Part shown: in pieces, positions 1-13,200 of the stretch | Layout: every line of letters starts with the position of its first letter | How positions within the stretch are numbered: the stretch's first letter is position 1 | NCBI GenBank assembly: GCA_965153455.1 | Contig: OZ234498.1 | Coordinates: 16,120,001 to 16,184,000 of the forward strand | DNA: 64,000 nucleotides | Direction: 5' to 3' | Origin: Sphagnum compactum | Lineage: Eukaryota; Bryophyta; Sphagnopsida; Sphagnales | The notes under the pieces: model-generated | Databases searched by the model: none | What the model was told of the DNA's origin: nothing | Seen by the model: the letters and a program-made list of their open reading frames with translations, nothing else | Made by a program: the position numbers and the translations under genes

Positions 1-2300
1 TTGATGAAACGTGGTTTCCAAAGTGTTGCGTTGAGCAAGGTGAGGCACTACGTGTTGCTATAAGAACTAGTGCACCTCTATTAATGAATGCCTATCAAAC
101 TCCATTTTATACAACCACATTTGCGATTTATTAATTCAACATAAAGGTGACAATTGAGAAATGAAAACCCATGAAAAAAGATAAACATTATTCACACATC
201 ATTCTAATTGAACTAATGTGGGTTCATAAGACAATTCCTCATTCCACTCCTATGGAGTCATTGACTTGTTAAAACCATTGAAACAAGAGGAAAAATGTTT
301 GTTGGTGCAATTGCACATGGTTTACAAAGGGATAATTATTATTTGGTACACATAACATTCTAACACATTTTAGAACACTTGCCGACTCATTTGAGCAATG
401 AGGTGATGCACTTCACAAAATAATTTTCATTGTTTTTGAAACCAAACAGTGTTTGCTTTGGGGCACTCATCGTGGTGGATTTGAATTTTGAGTCCTATTG
501 TTTTCCCTATTCTATTTTATAATTTTAGGGGTTGATTATTCATCAATATGGGAGGGTCTAGCTTAAAAGTAAGAACTTATGTCATTAGATATGGCCCCTT
601 ATTACCCATATTAAGTGTATAAGTGTCCAAACTTTGAAAATGTGTATTTAATTGGAGGATGACCAACAAAATGTGATTCCACTTCTATTTCCATGTAGAT
701 TTCATTTGCTACTCAATTTTTTTTTTTCATTCATCTTGAACCCTTTTTGTTTATTATGATTTTGCTTTTAATTGTCCATTTAAAGTTTGATTACCTTATG
801 TGATTTTAGACATACATACCATGTAAGTGTAAATAACAAACTTATTTACATTACATGTAAGATTTTGTGAATTCATTTTAAGTTGTGTAAAATGGTGTAA
901 AGGTACGTGTAAATGATTTACATTAACCTATTGTGTAAAGTTGTGTAATTTAAAATTTAAAATAAAATTCATCCTTTCAAGATTTAGAGTTGTTGATTGA
1001 GCCTTGTGTAGGTGGATCATAATATATTAAAATGTGTAAATTTGAAGGAAAAGCATCCCTCGACCTCATTGAGGCCAACTTCCTTAATAAATACAAAAAT
1101 TTTGAAAACATGCAGAGATTTGTTTGAGAAAAAAATTTGTTTGACCAAAAAAAAAAGATTGGCTAAATGAACATATTGGGTTCCATCCAAACAATAGTTC
1201 TAAAAGAAAAGCCCTAAATGATGTGGCTAATATTTGATGCCCTAATTTTTGATTGTGAATTGTGAAAAAAGTGCATACTTGACATTAGTTTTCAAGAGAA
1301 ATTGAAGGAACTACAAAACGCTATACGTATACAATAAGACCTATTGGACACCGGATGACACTAGATGCATCGAGGAGGTTCTCTTTCAAAACTTAGCTCA
1401 ATTACACTTACCCACCAACATTGATATTTCTTATGATGTACCTAAGTTAGCAACATATGCTAGAGACACCCATTACAAGGAACTATGGGCCCAATTTGTT
1501 GAAATTGGATTGAATTTTGCATAAATTCATAAAAATTCATGATAATGAATTTTTAATCACAAGTGTGAATAACAAGTGAACACTTAATGAAAACTAGGAC
1601 GAATGCTATGGACCAAGTGCAGATACACAATTTGCACATGTACATTGTCCACATTATTTTTTAAAATAGTTATTTAAATTGACTAATGACACAGTTATAA
1701 AATTATAAATTTCATAATATGCCTAGTATTATCTAAAACATATTATATAAAAATATAAAATATTTTAGTAATAATAATAATAATAATAATAATATTTACT
1801 CGGGTGCTGTTCTGGTGGGGTGCTTTACACCCTGAACAGTATTACAAAGTACTGTGAATTTGGTGAAGGAGGAGGCCTGTACTCCAAACCATCTAGCTAG
1901 CAACTTCACCTTGATAAAACCCCCAAATTTTGTGTGTAAAATGGTCATGAGAAATATTTCCGGGGAGGAATTGGGAGACATAATTATTTTGTAAAATACA
2001 CTTTTGAGTACTGTGGGTACCAAGGCTGCTTTGGCAGCAAGGTGCATAATAATTAATTAATTAATTAATTATTTTTGTCAGTTATGTTGGACAGTAAAAT
2101 AATAATAATAATAATTCACAATTCAACACTATACTCAATAATGAAGCTGTTTTTTGTACTTTGAGAATTTTCATTCAGATTTTTGTCATGGGCAGTCATG
2201 CAAATTTTTGTTTTGCAAAAAATTCAACAATTTCAAGTACCTAATTTAAGTAGTGCCTAAACCAGGCAAGGTACTAAAAGGGGGTATTGGGTGTGAAAGC
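1..2300. other. AT-rich intergenic DNA with microsatellites
   Basis: I see no gene here. All open frames are short and without recognisable motifs. The stretch holds simple AT repeats: a (TAA)n run at about 1770-1795, a (TTAA)n palindromic run at about 2050-2070 and an (AAT)n run at about 2097-2116. Confidence 0.6.
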
Positions 2301-2513
2301 AAAGGGACTTTAAAGTTCACTTACTTGCTGAAAAGATTGGTTAACAGACCAATGAAGTAGCCTAACCAGAGTTAAATTGCAGGTTTTAGTTTTGTAAGGT
2401 GAACAAAGAAAGACACAAGAGAAAGTCAGGAGGGGTCAAAGATTGGAAATGGGTACTTGAAAGATTTTCTTGAGATTTTGTTTGTCAGGCACCAAAAGAA
2501 CAGTTTAGCTACT

Positions 2514-2856
2514 AAAGTTATCCGTAAAGTCAGGAAAAGACGGCACCAGAAACCCCTGTTTGGTCACATAGGGGATGAGATTTCAAAAAACAGGAAAAAA
2601 AAAAAAAAAACCAAAGTACACTGGGCTTCAACAGGGCATGAAACTCAGGTTACCACCAAAATTGGGTACTAAAAAATTGGGTACTAAACTGAATTTGCGC
2701 TGTCGTTTTTTGGCCTGAACGCATTAAAACCAATCACTGCTCATGTTATGTGTACTGCAGCTATAAATATTCTCGCGCCTCGTGCATTTAATCCTGCTGA
2801 CTCTCGGTATTTCATACCCAGATTTAATCAAATTTCATTACTTTGCGGATAACAGC
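2514..2856 (+). mobile_element. MITE-like element, relative of the copy at 28.2 kb
   Basis: The left end reads GTTATCCGTAAAGTCAGG (from 2517). The right end, CTTTGCGGATAAC (2841-2853), is an imperfect inverted copy of it. The interior shares a stretch near 2780-2850, with the phrase ATTTCATACCCAGAT, with the reverse complement of the element at 28176-28566. No transposase is encoded. The paired ends, small size and second related copy suggest a non-autonomous DNA transposon. Exact ends and target duplication are uncertain for this diverged copy. Confidence 0.55.
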
Positions 2857-3665
2857 CACTCGAGGGGATGAAGCATCAAATCAGGGGTGCAACTCAGGCC
2901 CAATAGGGCATGATTTTACCGATACTGTACATTTCTTTTGCAAAGATGCTAGCCAAGGAAAGGGGTTGGATTATATATATATACTAGTTTGAACCCCGTG
3001 CCTAATGCACAGGTGTGTGTGTATTTGAGAGTACATATTACAAAAATTACAACTACAAACTACATTTCCAAAACCTCTCTATATACCACATTGCTAGGTT
3101 CTTTTTGGGTATATATATGCTCTGCTACTGTCCATGACAAACAATAGAATTTTTCCACTGAAAATCTCTGCAATAAAGTAGTAGTCGCACTACAAATGTG
3201 GAAACATTTGAATGTGGAAACATTTGACTGTAATAATTAATTGATAATAATAATTTGATTTGATTTGATTTGATTTTTTTATTTTTTTTGGGTTTTACCC
3301 TTTCAACCATTCTTCTTCAACAGCAAAGCAAAACAAAGGAGTTTTTTCAGCTGCTTTCATTGACTGGGATAGTTTGTTTGTGCAAGTAGTTGACAGTAGT
3401 TAGATTTGTTTTTGGGTTCAAATCTCCAGTCAAATAGATGCACATTTATAATTTTGCTTTCTCTTCTGCTGCAGAGCTGCACACAAAACCTGACCCCACC
3501 CCACAAGTCAGTCAGTCAGTCAAGTCAGTCAGTGCTCTCTAAATTGTTAATCATATGCATGCATTAAGAATTTGCAGTAATAAGACATTCTGTACAATTA
3601 TGCAAAATTCAATACTAGGGTGGGGTTACATTTATATGTAATATTATTTTAAATTTTAAATTTTG

Positions 3666-3840
3666 TGATGTAGCCAAACTGGCAGTCATCCAAAAGAAGA
3701 TGTACCCATATTTAGCTAACTATAGACCAGTTATGAAAGTAGAAAATTTAATTAAAGAATCCTTTTATATTTTTGGCTACCTGCTGTCCAGAACCTGTTG
3801 TAGACATCTGTTGATTTTCTCTTTTTCTTTTTTTCAAAAT
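3666..3840 (-). repeat. TAGCCAAA-family dispersed repeat copy
   Basis: Read on the minus strand this stretch has TAGCCAAAAATATAAAAGGA, then a TTAGCTAAAT core, then a CTTCTTTTGGATGACTGCCA tail. This matches the order in the copies at 30.6 and 57.2-57.8 kb. It is non-coding and short with partly palindromic TAGCCAAA/TTTGGCTA motifs, so it is probably a MITE or SINE-like repeat. Confidence 0.5.
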
Positions 3841-4784
3841 ATGGTGAATTAGGGCCATTTTTTATTTCCCCACAAAGAATACTTTGTATGTTTTGGAATC
3901 ATAATTTCTCGGGTAAATTCACCCAAATAAAATCAATGTTCAATACTGGGATTTATTTTTATTTATATATTTATTTATTTTTCAGTTAAAATAGTGTTGG
4001 GTTGTTCTTTGATTTGTTAAAAAAAATGCTGTTCTGGATTTTTGGAAATTTTAAGAAATTCATCATAATAACAACCAGTTCTGGGGTTTTATGAAAATTT
4101 CTACCCCCCTTTCACATCCCCTCGCCTTTTGTATATCTCCATTGAGTTAATTGCTTGCCTTTTACTTGCATGAGTGCTATTCCTTCTAGTCTTCTGTCCT
4201 ACTTTGAGGTTCTTTTCCCCCTCTTGCTACTAGGGTTTAGAAGGTCCCCTTGTCTCAATACTTGTTGCATACCTCAAGCAACAAAAAGTCACAATACAAG
4301 TGTCCTCCATCATGAGTCGACCAAGAATGGTATAGTTGGCTAGATAGCCACTTCCACCAGTTATGAAGCCATCTCACATCCTTTGATTCTCATTGATAAG
4401 TTGATGTTGATAAGAAGTGAGAATTTTGTTTTTTGAAATACGGTAGTTGAATTTGCACTTTTTGTTTCTCAGCTTTTGTTATTAGTCATCTAGCACTCAG
4501 TTATTCATGTGAAACTTATGTCCTTAGTCTCATCTTATTGTAGTGTTTTCCTAGAATAAAGTTTAGCAGGTTTACAACAAATTTCTGTTTCTTTATATGT
4601 GGGAGGGTTATTCAAGAGACTTGTCACTTGGACATGAGAGAGGATACCTTATGCTATGACTTTAGTCTTTTAAATAAGCATGCTGTTATGTAATGGGTTG
4701 CCCAACCATGATGTCCATCCAGTTTTGACCTACATTTTGTAGTTGTGGTAGATTAACTCAGGGTGTTTTTTTTCCTTCAATTTT

Positions 4785-4935
4785 GTGATGTACCACAGTG
4801 GTGAATCATCCACCAGGAATTAGCGCAATTCGGCTACAGGTCAGAGAGGAAAGTAGAAAAAAATTAAGAATCCTACTATAATTTGGCAATCTGCTGGAAC
4901 AGATAATCTGTGATTTCAGAAAAAAAAAACCTCAA
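4785..4935 (-). repeat. Degenerate TAGCCAAA-family repeat copy
   Basis: On the minus strand the segment keeps the order of the family: a GGATTCTTAATT-type block, then GTAGCCGAATTG, then a GGATGATTCACCACT tail. It is more diverged than the copies at 3.7, 30.6 and 57.2-57.8 kb. Confidence 0.35.
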
Positions 4936-5351
4936 CATCTGGCAACATTAGAGCATTCACAAAAAATCCTTTATATGAGTTACACTGGATTTTTTTGGGT
5001 CCCCATTTGGTGCTTCTTTTTCTGGTTGCCAAGTGGTGAAAGTTCAGCCCCCCCAAAAAAACGCTGGAGTAATTGGTTCAAAATTGGAAATGGTGAACAT
5101 CCCAATTTGAGGTTCGCCTTTCTTGATAAGTAGGACAGTGAGAATACAGTTGAATTGAGTGAATTTCAGCTCACAATTTTGTCACATGATTGTTCAAAGA
5201 GCAGTGAAACTTATGTATTTTTTCAGATAACTGAATCAATGGGGGGAGATGAAATCACACCTTGACACCATCCTGTGATCCAAATAGATAAGAAAGTGAA
5301 GGGATATGGTGAGGTTGTACACTTTGATCAGCTCAAGACTAACCACTTCAA

Positions 5352-5516
5352 ATGGCTGATCTGGTTGAGTTGCAGCCTTTTGTCGTCATCTCCTCTTTCA
5401 CTATCCTCATGGGTTCTGCCAGTGCTGCATCAACACCATCTCTGTTTCTGGAGGCTCAAAGTGCCTTGTCAAATCCACCACACAAAACATGCCAACCAGA
5501 CTGCAATTATGTATGA
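5352..5516 (+). CDS. Possible small exon with signal-peptide-like start
   Basis: A 54-codon frame begins MADLVELQPFVVISSFTILM and runs through GSASAASTP to CQPDCNYV before a stop. The hydrophobic stretch followed by a small-residue A-S-A-A-S site looks like a signal or lumen-targeting peptide. The stop lies in GTATGA, which could instead be a splice donor. Downstream, after an acceptor near 5605-5620, a second frame runs to a stop at about 5793 and includes the phrase LDYTRFIGYDGKISYVVHN. I do not recognise the product. It may be a small gene, a gene fragment or chance. Confidence 0.2.
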   Translation: MADLVELQPFVVISSFTILMGSASAASTPSLFLEAQSALSNPPHKTCQPDCNYV

Positions 5517-6012
5517 TTAGACAAGCATCACCCTATGTGCAATATATATCCTTGCTTGCTTTTATGCAAAATCGTCTGCTATGGCAACACACATACATGC
5601 AGGCATCTAGTTCTTCAGGGAAGATGCCACTGGATCAGCACTGAGACATGTTTACAGCTCTCAGCTGGATCAAAATGCCAGTCTGATGGACAACCAACAG
5701 ATTTTGGATTACACAAGGTTCATTGGGTATGATGGGAAAATATCATACGTAGTCCACAATGTCACAACATGAGACACTCAATTCTCCCACATTATGTAAC
5801 CCAAAAGAGAAATGTGCACTCTTGTGAACTGTCGTACACAACAGATGCTCCATCTCAGAAAGTATTCCAGGTGATGCTCGAGATGCAGAAATTATTTAAG
5901 CTGTGGGTGAGATTCTAATTAGACTACAGAATAGACCTTGGCACAGAGTTTGGATGGAGTGAGAAGAGAGAGAGGGGCAAATGAGGCAAAGAAATTTTAT
6001 CTGTTCTCATGT

Positions 6013-7103
6013 TCAACTTGAAAACTGGATTTCCGGCCCATATTTTTCAAGCAAGCTTTCAAAAGCTTCAACTTGGCCATGATCATAATCTCCATCTGTG
6101 CCAACACGCCACATGACAAGAAGGCTAACTGCAACAGAACCATTTCCATCTACAAACCGAATCATGTATGTTGGAATGTCGCCTCGTGCTGACTTACCTT
6201 TCACTAACTTGACTGCACTCACTTGGTCAATGAGCAAGTGGAAATCCACATTGTCCTCCTTTGCCATCACATTCGCAAATTCCCCTCGACCTGGTAATGT
6301 GTGGTAGAATAGATTGTCCAAATTCGTCACCGATTCCAAAACTGCTACACCTGTGTTTACTATAATCCGCACCTGAAAGAAAAAAACATTTGAAATCAAT
6401 TGGAGAAAACATGCTTCAGCAAAAAACCTGAGGAACAGATAGATGACTACTGGCCATTCTCTCATGCCAAAAAAAAATTAGAGATTTGAGTCGATCTCTT
6501 TATCTGCAAAGAGATTTGAAAAATGCCTGCTGTCACACACAAGGAGAATGCCAAAGCTTGAAAAACCCTATTGCTGGAAGAATCCTGAAAGGAAAAGAAA
6601 AATCATGGCCTGAATCTGCAGCAAGCAAATTCACAACAGAAAGGAATCCTTTACATGTGTGGCATATCTCTATTGCTGGAAGGAGAGAGTGTCAGAATGA
6701 CCTAAACCCTAAACCAAGAAAAGCATTTGGTTGTGCTTCTTACCCTGCCTACATCCTTCAAGTCTTGCAGAAAATCCTTCAGTTTCTGCGTGCTTGCTGC
6801 GCTTGGTGGTGCAGCAGTCTCTTCTTCCACAGCGTAGGTTCTCGTCCTCCTCCTCAGATGGCGGCTGCCAGAAACAAGATTGCAACAGCGACGACGTCTT
6901 GGGAGGTCGCAACAAAAGAGACTCAAGTTGGGAGTCTGTTGCGTGCTCCCAACTTTCACGGATTTGGAGGCGTTGAATCCTTGACACCAATGCCTGCTGC
7001 TGCCGCTGCTCAACAAGTAGGAATCCTTGGATAGGCCAAACGGTGCTGGATTTTGTGAGCTCACAAGTCTCCTAGCTGTTGTTGTTACTAGGCTCAAAGC
7101 CAT
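6013..7103 (-). CDS. Plastid-targeted HutX/ChuX-like protein (tentative), two exons
   Basis: The model has two exons, 7103-6744 and 6372-6013. The intron starts GTAAGA and ends TTTCAG, and both junctions are phase 0, giving 239 aa. I chose the ATG at 7103 because it opens MALSLVTTTARRLVSS, a Ser/Thr/Arg-rich plastid-type transit peptide; an in-frame ATG at 7208 would only add an unrelated leader. The mature part has a helix (KLKDFLQDLKDVG), a beta-rich core with GRGEFANVMAKEDNVDFHLL and SAVKLVKGK, then MIRFVDGNGSVAVSLLVMW and a C-terminal helix GQVEAFESLLEKYG. This order resembles the half-repeat of bacterial HutX/ChuX haem-utilisation proteins: strands, a sequence phrase like 'FFDAEG..MFKV', then a QVxAF helix. 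Haem binding is not shown, because no certain ligand can be picked out. It could simply be an uncharacterised chloroplast protein of that fold. No operon-like neighbours exist. Confidence 0.7.
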
Positions 7104-10100
7104 GAAGTTCACCTTGATCGCCCTTTTCCCCCTGCAGCTAACAAATTCACACCAGAAAGGAACCCTTTGCTTCTGCTCATGCGAGGGGAAGTTCTCTCTC
7201 ACCTGCACCTGCTCCTATGAATTCTCTCATCACCCAAGACTCCCAAACTCGGCAATGCAAGACACTCATAATGCTACCCACAACAATCCACTCGAGGCTG
7301 ATGACGTTCTTGTGCGTACGGACCCGATTTTTGCTCCCCTAAAAGTGCATGATGGATAAGGGTCTCTTTCCATTAGGCTGCTCTGATTGAGAGAGGGCTT
7401 TGTTTCTTGTTGCATGGATAGACGCGTTTCATTGGCGAGCTGCAAGTGCGTTGAAGACATGTAATTAATCATGTTAGGAACTCTGGGAACACATGTTCTC
7501 ATGAAAGAAAGGACAAATGTGAGTCACAATTTGACTCAGAGGTCTCAATGCTTGACTAGTAGAGTTATGAGATGACTATGAGCACAGCTATTTGAACAAA
7601 TATAATGGAAAGCTGCTGTGATCACAGCAGCCTAATGGAAAGATGTCCTAAGTAGATAAGAAGAAGGCTCTTTTGTCACTTGGGTCGAAGCTCGAAAGAA
7701 GAGGCAAGCAGGTCTGTGTTCAATAAGCTAGGTTCTATGCTTGCAAGCAAACTGTTGTGAACCTCTGAACAACCCAAGCAAGATAAGCAATTCCGTCACT
7801 CTCTTCTTGTGATGTAAGGTTTTTTTGCCTTGAGCAACTTCTTTCAGAAGATTTAGATTCCTATGGTTTGCTTGGGTTATGTTTTTGCCGTGTGAGTGAA
7901 GAAGCTGTGGAGGAAGGAAGGGGTGGATGCACACACTACTCTCACACTGGTGGAGGAGAAAAGGTTGAGTAGGTAGTCATGGAGATGATCTTCATAGCTG
8001 CAGTATAAGCTTCAAACAAACTGTTCCCAGACTTTCCACAGGTTTCTTCAGATGTGATCAGCAGAGTGATATCAACAGCAAAGTTGAAAATGAACATGTT
8101 CGGGTCACAAGAGGAGGAGGGAGAGACATTGACTTGTAGATTGATGTGATTTGTACTGAGCTTCAAAAACACCATGGTGTGGGTCTCTGTTTTATGTTCA
8201 AGGTTTCATGTAGCTAAAACCCAACTAAATGGGTACAGGACACAAGGGGCTTCTTTGAGCAAACTGGAGGATGTTGGGCAAGGCATGCAACCTTGGAGCC
8301 TCAAAAAACTTACATTTTACACTTTCTTGTAGCTTGCTTGCCTTGCTAGTAGATTCTGCAGAGTTCATTTACAGAGTGCAGGGGGTGCAGATGCTTAGAG
8401 TGTCTGTCTCTTCAAACTTTTTGAAGCTGAACTACATGTGGATGATTTGTCACTTCCAAAGAATGAATCAACTTGGCATGATGTAAGTAGTTTGATAACG
8501 GCTAAAGTGACTTGAGGAGTCAACAATCCCACTAGAGAGATATCATGTTGCAACAAGCATGCATCATGATGATGATGGCATGAAGCTCTGTAAATGAAAG
8601 TGATAAGAGAAGCAAGGAGGATTAAGCAACACCTACCAATTCTTCACGAATTCTTTAGGTTGAAGTAAGCTTTACTTTCTGATGGGATAGTTGGTTTTTC
8701 TTTGAGATGTCAAAAGAAGCCTAGCATTTTCTTCCAGATGAAAAGCCTTCTGAGCAATTTGGCATGCGAAGACTTGGTACCAAAAAATTCTGCATGTTTA
8801 GCACTGCTCAAGCATAGATAAGTTCTGAGTTGAACTTTGGGTATCTCCAATTCCCATCCCCTTAGACATCAAGAGGAATTTCACCATAGAACAATATACA
8901 CTTTTTTTTTGGTTGGGAGCATAAGCACCTGAGCCTAATTATTGGGGTGGCCTGGCAAAACCTTCACATGGCAGGTTTATGCCTCTTGGCTATATTGGGC
9001 AAGAGCCTCAGCCTCCAGAATACCAACTCATCTTTGACATCATGCCAGATCCAAAGCCAAGCCTGAAATGTGCCAATTGCTAAAGCAACAACCGCTGCTA
9101 TGTCCTTTATTGGCTTTGCCTACCAAGGCAAGGATATTGTGTTTAGATTCATTATAGAGTATAATAGCTTAAGGGATTTTGGCCCTAAGTAGTAGATCTA
9201 TTTTTATATGAGGATTTTTGAAAGATGATATTTTGGCTTGTGTTGAAACTTGAGATTAGTTATAGAATTATAATATCTTGAAGGATTTTGGTTTCTTTTA
9301 GAGGATTTTTTGAAGATTATATTTTTGCATGGTGAAATATTTGAGTTTCCGTAATTCTTCTTTTGCCTTAAAATAATTTTTAGTGTAAATGGCAAGGCCA
9401 CAGTGTGACACACCCCTTGTTGCTGTTGTTCATACACTAGTCCTGCGTGATGATATAGGGAGTTCCTTGTCTCAGCAATCCCACATCCTCAGTAACACAA
9501 TGACTTAACCCTTGACCATTTGATGCTTTCCTTCTTATGTTTCTGCTGTTGGAAGAGTCTTTTGTTAAGCTTTTGATCTTCTACCCCATGAGAAGAAAAT
9601 CAAATTACAAAACAATGTCACAACATTAAACTCACAAATAACAAGCAATTTATATGCATGTGCCTGTAGGTAGACTTCTGTGCTTGTGCAATTCACCACT
9701 GTCAACCTGTCACGAAGGCCAACCACCAACACCATCACACAGGTCCTACAGTACCTCTCCAATGGCTCTGTAGGGAGGAGATACATCCCCAAGCAAAGGA
9801 TGGGTACCCGCACCCATCGGCACACCATGCAGGATGGATGGCATGTGAACAGGAAACATTTTTTCATTGTATTCATGTCCCATAGTTAACCACAGTGATT
9901 AGCTATATACTGACCATCCACATGCATCTACCTACCAGGTAGTCACTAAGTGCCTTACCTACTTACATAGTAACAACTTACATTAAACCCACAACCTCAG
10001 GGTTCACCTATCAATGAGTTTTCACAAGTTTCTAATGGATGGTGCAAAAGGGTGTTGAGTCATAAATTATAATCCACCAAAACACACAAAGGCACACAAT

Positions 10101-13100
10101 GGACTGGCCATAAGGAGCAAATCAACATGTGCACATGTACCAAAAAATGGGTGAAAAAGTACTAATAGCCAACAAATTAACTCATCATTCATTGTTGCAA
10201 ATTATCAATGTCCCAATCATCATGAAGCAAACCTCACCTTTGCTTTGACTCTCCCATTTGTTTCACCCATGAAAATACCAACTTCCACTTACCCTTGTGG
10301 TGGAAGAAAACATTATTAATTAAACTAAAACCATGCTTGTTTTTCTCAAGGTTTTTTACTCACACCACAAGCATCTCTGCCACTATCTTGAGTAGGATGC
10401 ATAACACCACCAAAAGCTAAGCTTGCAACTTTGTTTCAAGTTCTTGTTTGTAGCAACTACAGAAGATGGTAATCTTCCTAGTTCATCTTTGGACTCTCTT
10501 CTAGATGGGTTCGGGGGGTTTTCATCTTTTGGACTTGGGCTTATGCGGTTCTCAACTATTGTACAAAACACAAACAAGAGCGAAGAGTTCAAGAGGCAAA
10601 GGTGTGGCAAGATAATGGTGGCAGACTTTGATGGAATGCAAGCTTCTTTAATGGACATTTGGGAGGAGAAGTATTGAGAATACAACCACAAATTTTGAAA
10701 GATTTCACAATCTAGTAGTTGTTAGTGGAGTAAGTTTACTTTTATTTAGTTGTTTAGTTAGACTATAGTGATTTTAGAAGTTATTGGTAGTAGATTTTCC
10801 TACCAGTTGTACTAATTTTAAAGGTGACATCAACTAATTTAGCTAGTTATTAAAAGGTGGTAGTTAAAAAGTTAGATTAACTAGTTTTAACTAACTATCA
10901 CTTAATGTAGTACTTAGGGGATAAGATTTGTAGGATCCATCTAGTTTTAAGGAAGGAGAAAATAGGGAGACTTAGGCTTAAAAGATAAATGGGACATTTT
11001 TGCCCACCATTATCACATTCTCTCTCTTTTTCTCTACCATAGTTTTTGGCTTGTACTTTGGAGGTGTTTTTAATGCAATGAAGAGGTGTATGGTTTATGT
11101 GTGGGAAATTTCTAGAGGGAACAAGTGTTTTATATTGGTGTTTGCTTTGGGCACCAAAAGGATAATAGAAAAAAGAAAGCTGAGAGAAAGGCCCAAGGGG
11201 CCATTTTGCAACTGGGTGATAAAGTCAAGGAGGAGACAAAATAGAAATCCAATGGATGGTGGAGATGGGGGAGAACAATGGGGCATTTGCCCTTTTGGAT
11301 AGTCCAAGTTAATATCATAGTGGTGATCATCAAAGAAGGATCCCCTTACGTTTCATGTTGTCTTTTTATTCATCTTTTGTTTCTTTATATTAAATGGCAA
11401 TATTGCTAGGAACTAGATGATAATAATTTAACACATATTAACACTTTAGTGCTTAGGATTTCATTATACTTTTGTAAGTTTCTTATTTCTTTTCTTCATG
11501 CTGATATTTTGTTGTAGCATTGCTAATTGGACTAGACAATATTTCTTATTCTAAGGTAGATTGCACCTATGATTAAACAATTTTTTTTGGGAAATATTTG
11601 TTTGTTATTATTTTTTTCGTATTTTTTTATGTGTCAATTTTAATAAGTACTAGGAAATAATGCTATTGTAAGTCAAAATTATCACTTTTTTGTGAATTAT
11701 CTCAAGAAGAATATTTATTTTCTTTCACCCCCACACATTGCAATTACTATCTGATTTGAATATATTTTAATTACATTTGGCCATCTTAATTTGCAAGTGG
11801 TTTGTTGCATTACTCAATAGTTAATATTGTTTATAGTTATAATATTCCTTAGATTGTTCACTTATGAATATAATTTGTATTTTATTTTATTTTTGAACAA
11901 TTTCAAATTGTCGACTTGAAAAGTGAGTTAGCTTTGAATTTTATTTACATAATGCATTATAATGGGTTAATAGTTATTTTGACATTTATTCAATTATCAA
12001 CATGGTACATGAGTTGAACTATCAACTTTTAACATGCTGAAACCATTGTTCATGAGTTGCATTTTACACTTACCATAGTTTATTAAACACATGTAACAAC
12101 TTAAAATTTCACATTTATACTATAATTAATTAATGATTTTTTTCACATTTTTTTAACTATCAACATGTGTAATGAATTGAACATTACTACAAAATGTGGG
12201 TGTAGTTCACTAGTCCATATTCACTAAACCAATGAATTCACTACATCCCCACTAAGTCTTGTTCATTATAACCAATGAATTCATTCAAAAGTTATTGAAA
12301 TGACTTGGCATACAAGGTCACCTTTTGTTGTAATGGAACCATTCACAATTAATATGTTAAAATTATTACCCATAGATTGCATCTTGCATTTATTAACATA
12401 TATTGAAACATGTGAAATTTGATGTTTTGCAATTATGTTTGAATGGTTTAGTGAGTTTTTTCACTTTCAACATTTGCACATGAGTTGAATCATTCACTTT
12501 GAATGTGTTAAATCCATTAATCACAAATTATATTTACACTCACCATAATTTTTTTGAAATTGATGTATAAAAACTTGACAAGTTTCACATTTATATTTGA
12601 ATGGATTAATGATTAAATCAAATGTTCAAGCATGCAAAATCTAAGGTGCAAGTAAACTTTTGAATTACAAATTTTTAATATAATAAATTATTTAAAATTA
12701 TGAAAATTAAAATTATATATTTTTTCCTACTTTGTTTTAGGCAACATGGAATTTTTTTTATTATTGAATGTTCATGATGCCACAGCAATAAACCCCAAAA
12801 GTAATCCTTGATTTTTTTCAATTTTTCTCCTAGTGTATGAAAAAAAATCAAGCTAATTTTTTTAAATTAATTTGTTATTTTTAAAATTTTAAAATTTTAA
12901 TTATCAATATTTTATATTTATTATTTAAAAAATTATTTATAATCTATTTTCAGGTTTTTTGTTGCAATTTTATGTTTAAATATTATTTAAAGAAAAAAAA
13001 CTTAAAATCAAATAAATGAATGAATTATAAATGCAAATAATATTTATAATCACATCCATAGTTTTTTTTATATTTTTATATTTTCAAATTTGTGGTTTTT

Positions 13101-13170
13101 TCAAGATTATGCAAAAGAAAATTTAACCATGTTTTGGCTATATACCATATGTGGAATTATAAAATTGTTA
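7104..13170. other. Intergenic DNA, no recognisable gene
   Basis: The open frames here, for example minus 7942-8175, minus 9565-9876, plus 10423-10677 and plus 11000-11302, show no motif I can assign and are not joined by convincing splice sites. From about 11.3 to 13.1 kb the sequence is very AT-rich with long A and T runs. Some of the 10.4-11.3 kb stretch may be old transposon sequence, but I cannot place it in a family. Confidence 0.45.
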
Positions 13171-13200
13171 CAATCCTTTTATATTTTGGCTACGAGTTTT
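13120..13200 (-). repeat. Partial TAGCCAAA-family repeat copy
   Basis: Two TTTGGCTA motifs flank an AATCCTTTTATATTTTGGCTA block, which matches the minus orientation of the family copy at 3.7 kb. It is short and probably truncated. Confidence 0.35.

Larger units (their letters stand above)
2860..5340. other. Intergenic DNA with dispersed repeat copies
   Basis: No convincing gene. It contains a (GATTT)n run at about 3254-3275, an (AGTC)n run at about 3505-3533, and two minus-oriented copies of the TAGCCAAA repeat family at about 3666-3840 and 4785-4935, listed separately. Confidence 0.5.

Noticed and set aside
9565-9889. Overlapping plus and minus frames of 69-103 codons
   Set aside because: Neither strand shows a known motif or coding signature.
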